64,000 nt of DNA from Pseudoxanthomonas sp. J35 (lineage in GTDB: Bacteria > Pseudomonadota > Gammaproteobacteria > Xanthomonadales > Xanthomonadaceae): contig NZ_AZVB01000022.1 of the NCBI RefSeq assembly GCF_000513995.1, positions 24,163 through 88,162 of the forward strand. Direction: 5' to 3'. Below the pieces are notes generated by a model, which was given only the letters and a program-made list of their open reading frames with translations, was not told the origin of the DNA and did not search any database. The position numbers and the translations under genes are program-made. This document shows positions 1-7,873 of the stretch, piece by piece; the stretch's first letter is position 1, and the number at the start of each line of letters is the position of its first letter.

Positions 1-1577
1 TCGCCCTGCACGCCGGCATCGCCGACAGGGGCCGCCCGGCCGACGCCTGGCTGCGCAACGCCTGCCGCCTGGCCTGGCGCGCCAAGATCCACCTGCACCT
101 GATGCTGGACCTGTTCAACCAGGCGCGCGAGAAGGCCGAGGCCGAAGCCATCGCCGTGTTCGGCGACAACCTCAAGGACCTGCTGCTGGCCGCGCCGGCC
201 GGCCCGAAGGCGGTGCTGGGTCTGGACCCGGGCCTGCGCACCGGCGTCAAGGTCGCCGTGGTCGATCCCACCGGCAAGCTGGTCGCCACCGACACCATCT
301 ACCCGCATGAGCCCAAGCGGCAGTGGGACCAGTCGCTGGCCACGCTGCGCAGGCTGTGCCTCGCCCACGGCGTGCAGCTGGTCGCGATCGGCAACGGCAC
401 CGCCTCGCGCGAGACCGACAAGCTCGCCGGCGATCTGCTCAAGCTGGTGCCCGAGCTGAGGATGCAGAAGATCGTGGTCAGCGAGGCCGGCGCCTCGGTG
501 TACTCGGCTTCGGAACTGGCGGCGAAGGAGTTCCCGAACCTGGACGTGTCGCTGCGTGGCGCGGTGTCGATCGCGCGGCGCCTGCAGGATCCGCTGGCGG
601 AGCTGGTGAAGATCGAGCCCAAGGCGATCGGTGTCGGCCAGTACCAGCACGACGTCGACCAGTTCCGCCTGGCGCGCGCGCTCGACGCCAAGGTCGAGGA
701 CTGCGTGAACGCGGTCGGCGTGGACGTGAACACCGCTTCGGCCGCGCTGCTGGCACGCGTGTCCGGCCTGACCCCGACCGTGGCCGAGAACATCGTCGCC
801 TTCCGCGACCAGAACGGCGCCTTCCCCTCGCGCAAGGCCCTGCTCAAGGTGCCGCGCCTGGGCGAGAAGACCTTCGAGCAGTGCGCCGGCTTCCTGCGCA
901 TCGCCGACGGCGAGCAGCCGCTGGACGCGTCGGCGGTGCACCCGGAAGCCTATCCGGTGGTCGAGCGCATCCTTGCCGGCAGCGGCAAGCAGGTGAAGCA
1001 GATCATCGGCGACACCGCGTTCCTGCGCTCGCTCAAGCCGGAGCAGTTCACCGACGAGAAGTTCGGCCTGCCGACGGTGCGCGACATCCTGAAGGAGCTG
1101 GAGAAGCCCGGCCGCGACCCGCGCCCCGAATTCAAGGCGGCGAAGTTCGCCGACGGCGTGGAGGACATCAAGGACCTGCGCCCGGGCATGATCCTCGAGG
1201 GCGTGGTCAGCAACGTCGCCGCGTTCGGTGCCTTCGTCGACATCGGCGTGCACCAGGACGGCCTGGTCCACATCTCCGCGCTGAGCGACCGCTACGTCAA
1301 GGACCCGCGCGACGTGGTCAAGGCCGGCGACATCGTCAAGGTGAAGGTGCTGGAGGTGGACGTGGCGCGCAAGCGCATCGCCCTCACCTGCCGCATGAGC
1401 GACGAACCGGGCCAGGCCAGCGCGCGCGACGCGCGTGGCGGCGACCGCGATGCGCGCGGTCCGCGTGGCGGCAACGACCGCGGCCGCGGCGGCAACGCCG
1501 GCCGTGGGCCGCAGCAGCAGGCCGCGCCGTTCAACAGCGCCATGGCCGACGCGCTGAAGAACCTGCGCCGCAACTGA
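1..1577 (+). CDS. tex: Tex-type S1 RNA-binding transcription accessory protein (5' end outside window)
   Basis: The reading frame is already open at base 3, so the N-terminus lies upstream of the window; about 525 of the usual roughly 780 residues are visible. The YqgF/RNase H-like fold starts at the [16 protein letters not shown] stretch (about nt 219-270). Helix-hairpin-helix repeats follow (about nt 690-900), then an S1 domain ([19 protein letters not shown], about nt 1188-1400). The tail (nt 1420-1510) is a low-complexity Arg/Gly/Asp run. Family knowledge: Tex binds nucleic acid and associates with transcription. The RG-rich tail is likely an additional RNA contact (inference). The gene ends in a hairpin shared with the convergent gene. 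Confidence 0.95.
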   Translation, partial: ALHAGIADRGRPADAWLRNACRLAWRAKIHLHLMLDLFNQAREKAEAEAIAVFGDNLKDLLLAAPAGPKAVLGLDPGLRTGVKVAVVDPTGKLVATDTIYPHEPKRQWDQSLATLRRLCLAHGVQLVAIGNGTASRETDKLAGDLLKLVPELRMQKIVVSEAGASVYSASELAAKEFPNLDVSLRGAVSIARRLQDPLAELVKIEPKAIGVGQYQHDVDQFRLARALDAKVEDCVNAVGVDVNTASAALLARVSGLTPTVAENIVAFRDQNGAFPSRKALLKVPRLGEKTFEQCAGFLRIADGEQPLDASAVHPEAYPVVERILAGSGKQVKQIIGDTAFLRSLKPEQFTDEKFGLPTVRDILKELEKPGRDPRPEFKAAKFADGVEDIKDLRPGMILEGVVSNVAAFGAFVDIGVHQDGLVHISALSDRYVKDPRDVVKAGDIVKVKVLEVDVARKRIALTCRMSDEPGQASARDARGGDRDARGPRGGNDRGRGGNAGRGPQQQAAPFNSAMADALKNLRRN

Positions 1578-1589
1578 CCGGCCGCAACA

Positions 1590-1622
1590 GGCGGAAGGGC
1601 CGGCATTGCCGGCCCTTCCGCC
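1590..1622. terminator. Hairpin between convergent genes
   Basis: A perfect 15-bp inverted repeat with a 3-nt ATT loop lies between tex and the convergent AhpD-like gene. There is no T-tract on either side, so it may act in both directions or by another mechanism. Confidence 0.6.
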
Positions 1623-1646
1623 ATCCAGGCGCCTCGCGACGGCGTC

Positions 1647-2006
1647 TTACGCCGCTTCGGCCGCCTTGCGGAACTCGTCGTAGGCGGCCTGGGCATTGGC
1701 CGCGTACATCAGCGACGGGCCACCGCCCATGTACACCGCCACACCCAGCATCTCGCGGAACTCCTCCGGGGTGGTGCCCAGGCGCACCAGCGCCCTGGCG
1801 TGGAAGCCCAGGCAGCCGTCGCAGCGGTTGGCTACGCCGATGGCCATGGCGATCAGCTCCTTGGTCTTCCCGTCCAGCACGCCTGGCGCCATCGCCGCCT
1901 TGCTGAGGTCTCCAAAGCCCTGCATTACATCGGCGTTGTGGGTGCGCAGCGCGGTCAGGTTGCGGGAGATGTCGCGGGTCAGTTCGGTATAGCTGGCGGC
2001 ATTCAT
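1647..2006 (-). CDS. Carboxymuconolactone decarboxylase/AhpD-like protein
   Basis: This 119-residue, all-helical protein has the AhpD-type redox motif: Glu50, then Cys62-Asp-Gly-Cys65 and His69. Family members reduce hydroperoxides or act as thiol-dependent peroxidase partners; the exact substrate is not visible. The gene is divergent from an ArsR-type regulator with two conserved cysteines. Its own promoter (minus-strand TTGCTA/TATACT, 16-bp spacing) shares the regulator's palindrome, so it is probably part of the same thiol or sulfur stress response (inference). Family assignment is firm; physiological role is moderate. Confidence 0.88.
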   Translation of the reverse strand: MNAASYTELTRDISRNLTALRTHNADVMQGFGDLSKAAMAPGVLDGKTKELIAMAIGVANRCDGCLGFHARALVRLGTTPEEFREMLGVAVYMGGGPSLMYAANAQAAYDEFRKAAEAA

Positions 2007-2033
2007 GGCGATGTCCGGTGTGGAAGTGGCGCC

Positions 2034-2074
2034 AGTATATTAGTCATTGCTAATTTAGCAATACCTGATATGAT
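2034..2074. promoter_or_regulatory. Face-to-face divergent promoters built on one palindromic operator
   Basis: The palindrome ATTGCTAATTTAGCAAT (2046-2062) has 7-bp arms and a 3-bp spacer. The plus-strand promoter uses TTGCTA (2047-2052) as -35 and TATGAT (2069-2074) as -10, 16 bp apart. The minus-strand promoter uses the other arm (TTGCTA, 2056-2061) and TATACT (2034-2039), also 16 bp apart. A dimeric repressor on the palindrome would cover both -35 boxes. The adjacent ArsR-family gene is the obvious candidate (inference). Confidence 0.75.
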
Positions 2075-2080
2075 GCCCGC

Positions 2081-2398
2081 ATGAGCCAACCGTTCACTTC
2101 GAAGGACCGTGCCTTCCTCCGCCAGGGCGCCGGCGAGGCCGCGGCCATGCTGCGCACCCTCGGCCACGAGCAGCGCCTGCTGGTGCTGTGCCTGCTGATC
2201 GGCCATGGCGAGCTCAACGTCAGCCAGCTGCTGGAGCAGGTGGAGCTGAGCCAGTCGGCGCTGTCCCAGCATCTGGCGCGGATGCGCGCCGACGGCCTGG
2301 TCGACTGCCGGCGCGAAGGCCAGGCCGTCTACTACCGCATCGCCGACCCGCGCGTGGCCACCCTGGTGGGCGCGCTCAAGTCCGTGTTCTGCCCCTGA
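2081..2398 (+). CDS. ArsR/SmtB-family repressor, BigR/SqrR-like (persulfide-sensing type)
   Basis: This 105-residue winged-helix protein has its recognition helix around residues 47-68. Cys37 follows the RLLVL stretch and Cys104 sits in the terminal VFCP. That is the cysteine pair arrangement of the BigR/SqrR group, which forms a di- or polysulfide bridge when reactive sulfur accumulates and then releases DNA. A third cysteine (Cys76) lies in the wing region. The next gene, 8 nt downstream, is a membrane rhodanese, which fits this role. No Shine-Dalgarno precedes the ATG; the -10 TATGAT lies 6 nt upstream, so the mRNA is probably leaderless. It likely represses itself and the divergent AhpD-like gene. 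Confidence 0.85.
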   Translation: MSQPFTSKDRAFLRQGAGEAAAMLRTLGHEQRLLVLCLLIGHGELNVSQLLEQVELSQSALSQHLARMRADGLVDCRREGQAVYYRIADPRVATLVGALKSVFCP

Positions 2399-2406
2399 GG
2401 AACCCC

Positions 2407-2931
2407 ATGAGAACCATCGATGCCCGCACCGCCCGTTCCCTGCTCGACCAGGGCGCGCTGCTGGTGGACATCCGCGAACCCGACGAACACGCGCGCGAGC
2501 GCATTCCCGGTGCCTGCTGCATTCCGCTGGCCCGGCTCGCCTCGGCGCCGGAACTGGCCGGCACGCGGGGGCGCGCCGTGGTGTTCCACTGCCGCTCCGG
2601 CATGCGTACCCGGGCCAACTCCGAGGTTCTGGAAGCGGCCGCCGGTGGCTGCGACGCCTACGTGGTCGAGGGTGGTCTGGATGCCTGGAAGCAGGCCGGC
2701 CTGCCCGTGCAGCGCGACGCCCGCGCGCCGCTGGAGTTGATGCGCCAGGTACAGATCGCCGCCGGCGGGCTGGCCCTGTCCGGCACGGTGCTGGCGGCCT
2801 CGGTCTCGCCGTGGTTCCTGCTGGTGCCGGGCATGGTCGGGCTGGGCCTGGTGTTCGCCGGGCTCACCGGCTTCTGCGGCATGGCCCACCTGCTGGCGCG
2901 CATGCCCTGGAACCGCGCCCGGCCGATGTAG
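2407..2931 (+). CDS. Membrane-anchored rhodanese with DUF2892-type tail (YgaP-like)
   Basis: The 174-residue protein begins with a single rhodanese domain (residues 1-105) whose active-site loop HCRSGMRT contains Cys62. The C-terminus (about 112-165) is two hydrophobic helices of the DUF2892 type, which anchor and dimerise YgaP-like proteins. It would move sulfane sulfur at the cytoplasmic face of the inner membrane. It lies 8 nt after the BigR-like regulator, so the two form an operon for sulfide or persulfide handling. The start at the ATG after the CCC of AACCCC keeps the canonical rhodanese N-terminus. Confidence 0.9.
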   Translation: MRTIDARTARSLLDQGALLVDIREPDEHARERIPGACCIPLARLASAPELAGTRGRAVVFHCRSGMRTRANSEVLEAAAGGCDAYVVEGGLDAWKQAGLPVQRDARAPLELMRQVQIAAGGLALSGTVLAASVSPWFLLVPGMVGLGLVFAGLTGFCGMAHLLARMPWNRARPM

Positions 2932-2979
2932 CCGGCGCCTGCAACTTCCCGTGCGCGCCGGGAAAACCGCCGCGGCGCG

Positions 2980-3456
2980 CTACACCCAGGCGCAGTCCCA
3001 GAACGGGTAGTCGCGGATGTCATCCACCAGGCGCGCGCGCAGCGGCTCGGCGATGATGTAGCGGGCCACGGTACGCAGGTCGTCCTCGCGGCGCAGCTGC
3101 CGGTCGTGGAAGGCCGGTTCCCATAACGGGCCGGCGCGCGACAGCACGCGGTTCACCTGCACGCCGGTGACCGACTTCATCCGCTGCACCACCTTCTCCA
3201 GTGGATCGCGCTGCCCGACCTGCAGCAGCCAGTGCGCCTGGTCGGGCATCAGCACCCAGGCCAGCAGCGTGGCGTCGCCGTGCGCCAGCGGCTGGCGGAA
3301 AGCGCGCACCGCCTCGCAACCGACATGGAAGTTCGAGAACCAGGCCTGGCGGTCGCGGGTGGCGACGCTGACGTGGTAGGCCTGCCCGGGGATGGACAGC
3401 CCGCGCTGCCGCACCACGCGCAATCCCTGGAACCGGTCCTCGGTATGCATGTCCAT
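2980..3456 (-). CDS. REP-associated tyrosine transposase (RAYT, Y1 family), degenerate HUH motif
   Basis: This 158-residue protein has the Y1-transposase fold: YHVSVATRD near residues 27-35, LMPDQAHWLL near 69-78, and ARYIIAEPLR carrying the expected nucleophile Tyr133. In active family members the middle motif is His-hydrophobic-His; here Gln73 replaces the first metal-binding His, leaving only His75. The start is chosen at the ATG with AAGGA 8 nt upstream; a longer frame exists to 3576. RAYTs are the presumed movers of REP palindromes, and GTAG-type REP pairs occur elsewhere in this window. Whether this copy still cuts DNA is doubtful. Confidence 0.85.
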   Translation of the reverse strand: MDMHTEDRFQGLRVVRQRGLSIPGQAYHVSVATRDRQAWFSNFHVGCEAVRAFRQPLAHGDATLLAWVLMPDQAHWLLQVGQRDPLEKVVQRMKSVTGVQVNRVLSRAGPLWEPAFHDRQLRREDDLRTVARYIIAEPLRARLVDDIRDYPFWDCAWV

Positions 3457-3489
3457 GGACCGCATCCTTGCAAGCGGCCCGTGGGCGGA

Positions 3490-3516
3490 ACAGCGGACTG
3501 GTCCGCAATCCGCTGT
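3490..3516. repeat. Inverted repeat upstream of the RAYT gene
   Basis: ACAGCGGA (3490-3497) and TCCGCTGT (3509-3516) form a perfect 8-bp stem with an 11-nt loop, 34 bp before the RAYT start. It may be a REP-like target of the neighbouring transposase. No GTAG end is seen here. Confidence 0.4.
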
Positions 3517-3588
3517 AGGAATTTTCCACGGCGGAAAGTTGCGGGCGAAAAGGTCCACCGCGAGCACAGGGCGCACGGCCCCGCAGGC

Positions 3589-4553
3589 TTACTCGGCCCA
3601 CTCCTGGTCGGTGGTGAACACGATCGTCAGCCAGCGGTCCGCCGACTCCGGGCCGATCGCCTCGCCGACTTCGTCGCGCAGCGGTCCCAGGCTTCCAGTG
3701 CCCGCGGCGGTGCGCCGCGCGGCACGATGAAGTACAGCTCGATCTGGCGGCCGCGACCGACCCGCGCCACGTACGACCGGAACGACAGGAAGCCTTCGCG
3801 GCGCACCACCTCCGCTGCCACCGCGTCGACCTGCTGCTTCAGCTCCAGCGGCGTGACCAGCAGGATGTCGGCGATCGCGCTGCGCACCGCACCCAGCGGC
3901 ACCGGGATCACCACCAGGCACACCAGCGCCAGCACCGCCGGATCCACGTATGGCGCCATCCATGCCCAGCGCGTGCCCTGCATCGTCTTGCCGATGGCGA
4001 AGACCGCCAGCAGCGCGCCGCTGATCGCCGCCGACACCAGCCAGCCGCGTGCCTCCATCGCCACCGGCTGCGAACCGATGCGGCGGTTCGCGCGCAGCGC
4101 ATAGGCGGCCATCGCGATGCTGATCGCGACCGTGGCCACGGCATAGACGATGGCCTGGCCGAAGTGCAGCTCGCGGCCGCCATCGAGGAAGCTGCCGATG
4201 GCGTTGACCAGCGCGTACGCGGCCGCGGCGGACATCAGCAAGCCGGTGGCACCCAGCACCATCGGTTCCAGGTGCCAGAAGCCCATGGTGAAGCGCTCGG
4301 CGAGGCGGCGGTCCTGCGGATCGTCGGCGGCGTAGCCGGCGATGAGGCGCGCGACCAGCAGCGCCGCGGCGCTGGTGATGCCGTCGGCCAGCGAGTAGAT
4401 GCCGTCGAACACGATCGCGTACGAACCGGACAGCAGGCCGACGACGATGCCCACCGCCGCGACCAGGCCGGTGGCCGCGATCGAGCGGCGCAGGACGCGC
4501 TGTTCACCGCCACCGGGCGGCGGCTCCTGCACGGGGCCGGACGCTTCGCTCAT
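3589..4553 (-). CDS. Cation diffusion facilitator-type efflux transporter with a C-terminal frameshift
   Basis: About 300 residues with five to six membrane segments. The metal-binding DxxxD of helix II is present (FDGIYSLADGI), and a cytoplasmic C-terminal domain follows. CDF proteins exchange Zn, Co, Cd or Fe for protons. As written, the frame stops at 3627 after a non-family tail (WDRCATKSARRSARS). One base more near 3682 would restore a conventional ending, RDEVGEAIGPESADRW through DQEWAE, with a stop at 3589. The sequence reads GACCGCTGCGC where GACCGCCTGCGC is expected, so either the gene lost a base or the assembly did. Only the last roughly 30 residues are affected. Confidence 0.8.
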
Positions 4554-4610
4554 GGGGCGCAGCCTGCACCTTGCGGCGCCGTGGCGCCACTGCGTCGCGC
4601 CGGGCGGCGG

Positions 4611-6500
4611 TCAGGCCACCCGGCTGCGACGCAGGCGTTCCAGATGCACCAGCAGCAGCGAGATCGCCGCCGGTGTCATGCCGGGGATGCGTTGGGCCTG
4701 CCCGATCGTCTGCGGCCGCACCCGCTCCAGTTTCTGCTGCACTTCCGCGGACAGGCCGCGTACGGCGGCGTAGTCGAAGTCCGCGGGGATGGCGGTGTCC
4801 TCGTGGCGCTGCTGGCGCGCGATCTCGTCGCGCTGGCGGTCGAGGTAGCCGGCGTACTTCACCGCGATCTCGACCTGCTCGGCCACCTGCGCGTCGTCCA
4901 CGCCCGGGCCCAGCGCCGGCACCCGCATCAGCGCGGCATAGCCGAGCTCCGGGCGCTTGATCAGGTCCAGCGCGCTGGTCTCGCGGCTCACCGCCACGCC
5001 CAGCACCGCCTCGACCTCGCGGCCGATGGCGTTGGCCGGCGTCGCCCACAGCGCGCGCAGGCGCGCGGTCTCGCGCTCGATCGCCTCGCGCTTGGCCTCG
5101 AAGCGCGACCAGCGCGCGTCGTCGACCACGCCCAGCTCGCGGCCGCGCGGGGTCAGGCGCAGGTCGGCGTTGTCTTCGCGCAGCTGCAGCCGGTACTCGG
5201 CGCGGCTGGTGAACATGCGGTACGGCTCGTTGGTGCCGTGGGTGATCAGGTCGTCGACCAGCACGCCCAGGTAGGCCTCGTCGCGGCGCGGCGCCCAGCC
5301 TTCCTGGTCGCGTACGTGGCGGGCGGCGTTGATGCCGGCCAGCAGCCCCTGCGCGGCCGCCTCCTCATAGCCGGTGGTGCCGTTGATCTGCCCGGCGAAG
5401 AACAGGCCGGACACGGCCTTGGTCTCCAGCGTGGCCTTCAGCCCACGCGGGTCGAAGAAGTCGTATTCGATCGCGTAGCCGGGACGGGTGATGTGCGCGT
5501 TCCCGAAGCCGCGGATCGAACGCACCAGCTCCAGCTGCACGTCGAACGGCAGCGATGTGGAGATGCCGTTGGGATAGATCTCCACCACGTCCAGCCCCTC
5601 CGGCTCGACGAAGATCTGGTGGCTGGGCTTGTCGGCGAAGCGCACCACCTTGTCCTCGATCGAGGGGCAGTAGCGCGGGCCGATGCCCTCGATCTGGCCG
5701 GTGTACAGCGGCGAGCGGTCCAGCGCGCCGCGGATGATCTCGTGGGTGCGCTCGGTGGTGTGGGTGATCCAGCACGAAACCTGGCGCGGGTGGTCGGCCA
5801 CGTCGCCGAGGAACGACATCACCGGCATCGGGTCGTCGCCGGACTGCTCGTCCATCACCGCGTAGTCGAGCGTGCGCCCGTCGATGCGCGGCGGGGTGCC
5901 GGTCTTGAGCCGGTCCACCACGAACGGGCGCTCGCGCAGGCGCGCGGCCAGGGTGGCCGACGGCGGGTCGCCCATGCGCCCGGCGGCGTAGGTGGTCGGA
6001 CCGATGTGGACCTTGCCGGCGAGGAACGTACCGGCGGTCAGGACCACGGCCGGCGCGTCGAAGCGCAGGCCGGTCTGGGTGATCGCGCCGCGCACGGCGT
6101 CGCCCTCGATCACGAGGTCGTCGACCGCCGCCTGGAACACGGTCAGGTTGGGCTGGTTCTCGACCATGCGCCGGATCGCCGCACGGTACAGCGCGCGGTC
6201 GGCCTGGCAGCGGGTCGCGCGCACCGCCGGGCCCTTGGACGCGTTGAGCGTGCGCCACTGGATGCCGGCCAGGTCGGCGGCGCGGGCCATGGCTCCGCCG
6301 AGGGCGTCGATCTCCTTGACCAGGTGGCCCTTGCCGATGCCGCCGATTGCCGGGTTGCAGCTCATCGCGCCCACGGTCTCGATGTTGTGGGTCAGCAGCA
6401 GGGTGCGCGCGCCGGAGCGGGCCGAGGCCAGCGCGGCTTCGGTGCCGGCGTGGCCGCCGCCGATCACGATGACGTCGTACTGGTGGAAGGAGCGGGTCAT
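4611..6500 (-). CDS. mnmG: tRNA uridine-5-carboxymethylaminomethyl modification enzyme MnmG
   Basis: A 629-residue protein, the normal family length. It begins with an FAD-binding Rossmann motif ([12 protein letters not shown], residues 12-23), followed by the signature [13 protein letters not shown] with Cys48. The C-terminal helical domain ends near [14 protein letters not shown]. MnmG works with MnmE to install the cmnm5/mnm5 group on U34 of certain tRNAs. The start is the ATG of MTRSFHQYD; the frame stays open upstream but the extra residues are not family-like. A TAGAAT -10 box precedes it. Confidence 0.97.
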   Translation of the reverse strand: MTRSFHQYDVIVIGGGHAGTEAALASARSGARTLLLTHNIETVGAMSCNPAIGGIGKGHLVKEIDALGGAMARAADLAGIQWRTLNASKGPAVRATRCQADRALYRAAIRRMVENQPNLTVFQAAVDDLVIEGDAVRGAITQTGLRFDAPAVVLTAGTFLAGKVHIGPTTYAAGRMGDPPSATLAARLRERPFVVDRLKTGTPPRIDGRTLDYAVMDEQSGDDPMPVMSFLGDVADHPRQVSCWITHTTERTHEIIRGALDRSPLYTGQIEGIGPRYCPSIEDKVVRFADKPSHQIFVEPEGLDVVEIYPNGISTSLPFDVQLELVRSIRGFGNAHITRPGYAIEYDFFDPRGLKATLETKAVSGLFFAGQINGTTGYEEAAAQGLLAGINAARHVRDQEGWAPRRDEAYLGVLVDDLITHGTNEPYRMFTSRAEYRLQLREDNADLRLTPRGRELGVVDDARWSRFEAKREAIERETARLRALWATPANAIGREVEAVLGVAVSRETSALDLIKRPELGYAALMRVPALGPGVDDAQVAEQVEIAVKYAGYLDRQRDEIARQQRHEDTAIPADFDYAAVRGLSAEVQQKLERVRPQTIGQAQRIPGMTPAAISLLLVHLERLRRSRVA

Positions 6501-6543
6501 GCGGGTATCCGGGAAGCGCCTGGGGGGCCGGCGCCGGACGGCA

Positions 6544-6549
6544 ATTCTA
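6544..6549 (-). promoter_or_regulatory. -10 box of mnmG
   Basis: On the minus strand this reads TAGAAT, 44 nt before the mnmG ATG. No good -35 hexamer was found. The sigma-54-type site on the other strand begins 22 bp further upstream. Confidence 0.45.
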
Positions 6550-6570
6550 CGCCCGGGGGTGTCCGTGGAC

Positions 6571-6586
6571 TTGGCACGCTTCCTGC
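6571..6586 (+). promoter_or_regulatory. Sigma-54-type (-24/-12) promoter
   Basis: TTGGCACGCTTCCTGC matches the RpoN consensus TTGGCACG-N4-TTGC at all but one specified base. The invariant GG (6573-6574) and GC (6585-6586) are exactly 10 bp apart. No protein-coding gene lies downstream on this strand before the terminator at 6680-6717. The expected transcript starts near 6597. Confidence 0.65.
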
Positions 6587-6596
6587 GATAGCCATC

Positions 6597-6717
6597 ACGT
6601 GCACCCATCGCGGCAATGCGTCGGGGGCGCGGGCTGGAATTGGAACAGGGGCCAGCCACGCGCGCGATGGGGAAGCCGAGGGGCCGGCAGTCGGGGGACT
6701 GCCGGCCCCGTTTTTTT
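6597..6717 (+). ncRNA. Candidate sigma-54-dependent small RNA, about 120 nt
   Basis: The stretch between the RpoN-type promoter and an intrinsic terminator folds well. An outer 9-bp helix pairs CCCATCGCG (6604-6612) with CGCGATGGG (6663-6671). Inside it GCGCGGGCTGG (6627-6637) pairs with CCAGCC-A-CGCGC (6652-6663), with one bulged A and a 14-nt loop carrying TTGGAAC; the two helices compete for base 6663. A short linker leads to the terminator hairpin. No credible reading frame lies in it. Function is unknown; a GGA in the loop could bind a CsrA/RsmA-type protein, but that is speculation. It is an inference from structure and signals only. Confidence 0.55.
6680..6717 (+). terminator. Intrinsic terminator
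   Basis: A perfect 13-bp stem (GGGGCCGGCAGTC with its complement), a GGGG loop and then seven T. It ends the candidate small RNA, since the nearest coding gene on the left is on the other strand. Confidence 0.9.
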
Positions 6718-6750
6718 GCCCGGCGCCAGCCAAACCGTGACCGGGTCCGC

Positions 6751-6785
6751 AAAAAGCGACAGCCCGGCCAGGGGACCGGGCTGTC
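6751..6785 (-). terminator. Intrinsic terminator of the lipoprotein gene
   Basis: Read on the minus strand, a 10-bp stem (GACAGCCCGG/CCGGGCTGTC) is followed by GC and five T. It lies 156 nt past the stop of the lipoprotein gene at 6941 and faces the terminator at 6680-6717. The 6786-6940 stretch between holds only a loose inverted repeat (6799-6846) and no gene. Confidence 0.8.
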
Positions 6786-6940
6786 TTGGGGGCGCCGATG
6801 TCCGACAGGGCCGGAACAGGGGGGATCCAGATTTCCCTGCCGGACATCGACGTGGACTTGCCGGGCAGGTCACAACCTGACGTGCCCTGTCACGTGCGGG
6901 CTAAGCTTGCGTCCACCGTCCCGGCAACGCAAGCGCTTTT

Positions 6941-7738
6941 TCAGGGCTCATTCGTGTCGCGCGTCCCACTACGCTGCGGTCGCGAGTTGCCACTGGGCGC
7001 CGGGCGCGGGGCCGGGGCACTGCGCGGGGCCGCATCGCTGCGCGGCGCCTGGCGGAACTCGCCGCCGCTGCGGGGCTGCGGCTGCGGCGAGACCGGACGC
7101 GTCGCCACCGGCGCGACGTTGCCGCCATTGCCCGGGAAACGGCGGCGGACCGCGGTGTCGGTACCACCCTGCGGCGGATCGACCCGGTAACCGGTGCCGG
7201 TCGGCGGCACCGGTCGCATGCCGCCACCCGTGTACGGGCCCGGGCCACCGCCCATCCCCGGCTGCGGAGCGGCGATGCTGCCGGTTCCCGGCTGCGGGCG
7301 CCGCCGCGGCTGGTCCTCCTCGCTGCCGCGGCGCAGCCGCTCCAGATCGCGCCATGGCGCGCGGTTGAGCGGGGGCGGCGTATGGCCGGCCGTCGGCGGC
7401 GGCCGGTCGGGGCGGCCGTCATGGTCGCCGCCGTGGTGGCCGGGCCCCGGCGGAGCCGGCGCATGCGGGTGGTAGTGCGGCGGACGGTAGTAGTAACCGG
7501 GATAGCCGTACCCGTAGTAATAGGAGGGATGGCCGTAGCCCAGGCCGAACGACCAGCCGGGCCGGTAGCGGTAGGCGTAGGGCACGCCGTATCCGTAACC
7601 GTAGCTGCCGTAGACCGTGCCGTACCCGGAGTAGTCGTAACCGGTGTAGTAACCGCCGCCATCGTCGACGTACCCGTAGGTGGTGCAGCCGGCCAGGGCC
7701 AGCGCACAGGCCAGGCCGGTAAACACTCGCAGTTTCAT
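6941..7738 (-). CDS. Tyr/Gly-rich outer-envelope lipoprotein with a Pro-rich tail
   Basis: A 265-residue protein with a signal peptide and a lipobox (LALAGC, Cys18). Residues 19-80 are dominated by Tyr and Gly in YGYG-like repeats. Residues 80-120 are rich in His, Pro and Gly, and the rest is Pro/Arg/Gly-rich and probably disordered. No catalytic domain is visible. Similar short YG-rich lipoproteins occur in xanthomonads without known function. The SD GGGGGG lies just before the ATG, and transcription ends at 6751-6785. The repeats could mediate self-association in the envelope (inference). Confidence 0.8.
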   Translation of the reverse strand: MKLRVFTGLACALALAGCTTYGYVDDGGGYYTGYDYSGYGTVYGSYGYGYGVPYAYRYRPGWSFGLGYGHPSYYYGYGYPGYYYRPPHYHPHAPAPPGPGHHGGDHDGRPDRPPPTAGHTPPPLNRAPWRDLERLRRGSEEDQPRRRPQPGTGSIAAPQPGMGGGPGPYTGGGMRPVPPTGTGYRVDPPQGGTDTAVRRRFPGNGGNVAPVATRPVSPQPQPRSGGEFRQAPRSDAAPRSAPAPRPAPSGNSRPQRSGTRDTNEP

Positions 7739-7873
7739 GGCGGTTCCCCCCCTCGGGCTTGGATGGCCAGCTTCGTGGCGGCGCTTTGAATCCGTGCTTA
7801 ACCCGGCCGGGTGCCCCGTCGTTTCGCCACACGATGACGGGTCCGGCCGTGGTCGATACGTTAACCTTGGCCC

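Noticed and set aside
2946..2964. Hairpin TTCCCG/CGGGAA after the rhodanese gene
   Set aside because: The stem is only 6 bp and no T-run follows on the plus strand, so it is not a convincing terminator.
4164..6740. A long plus-strand frame over mnmG
   Set aside because: It is antisense to mnmG with biased His/Arg/Val composition and no recognisable motif.
6799..6846. Inverted repeat TGTCCGACAGGG with CCCTGCCGGACA
   Set aside because: It has one mismatched pair, a long loop and no adjacent promoter or gene start. It is too weak to call an operator or RNA.
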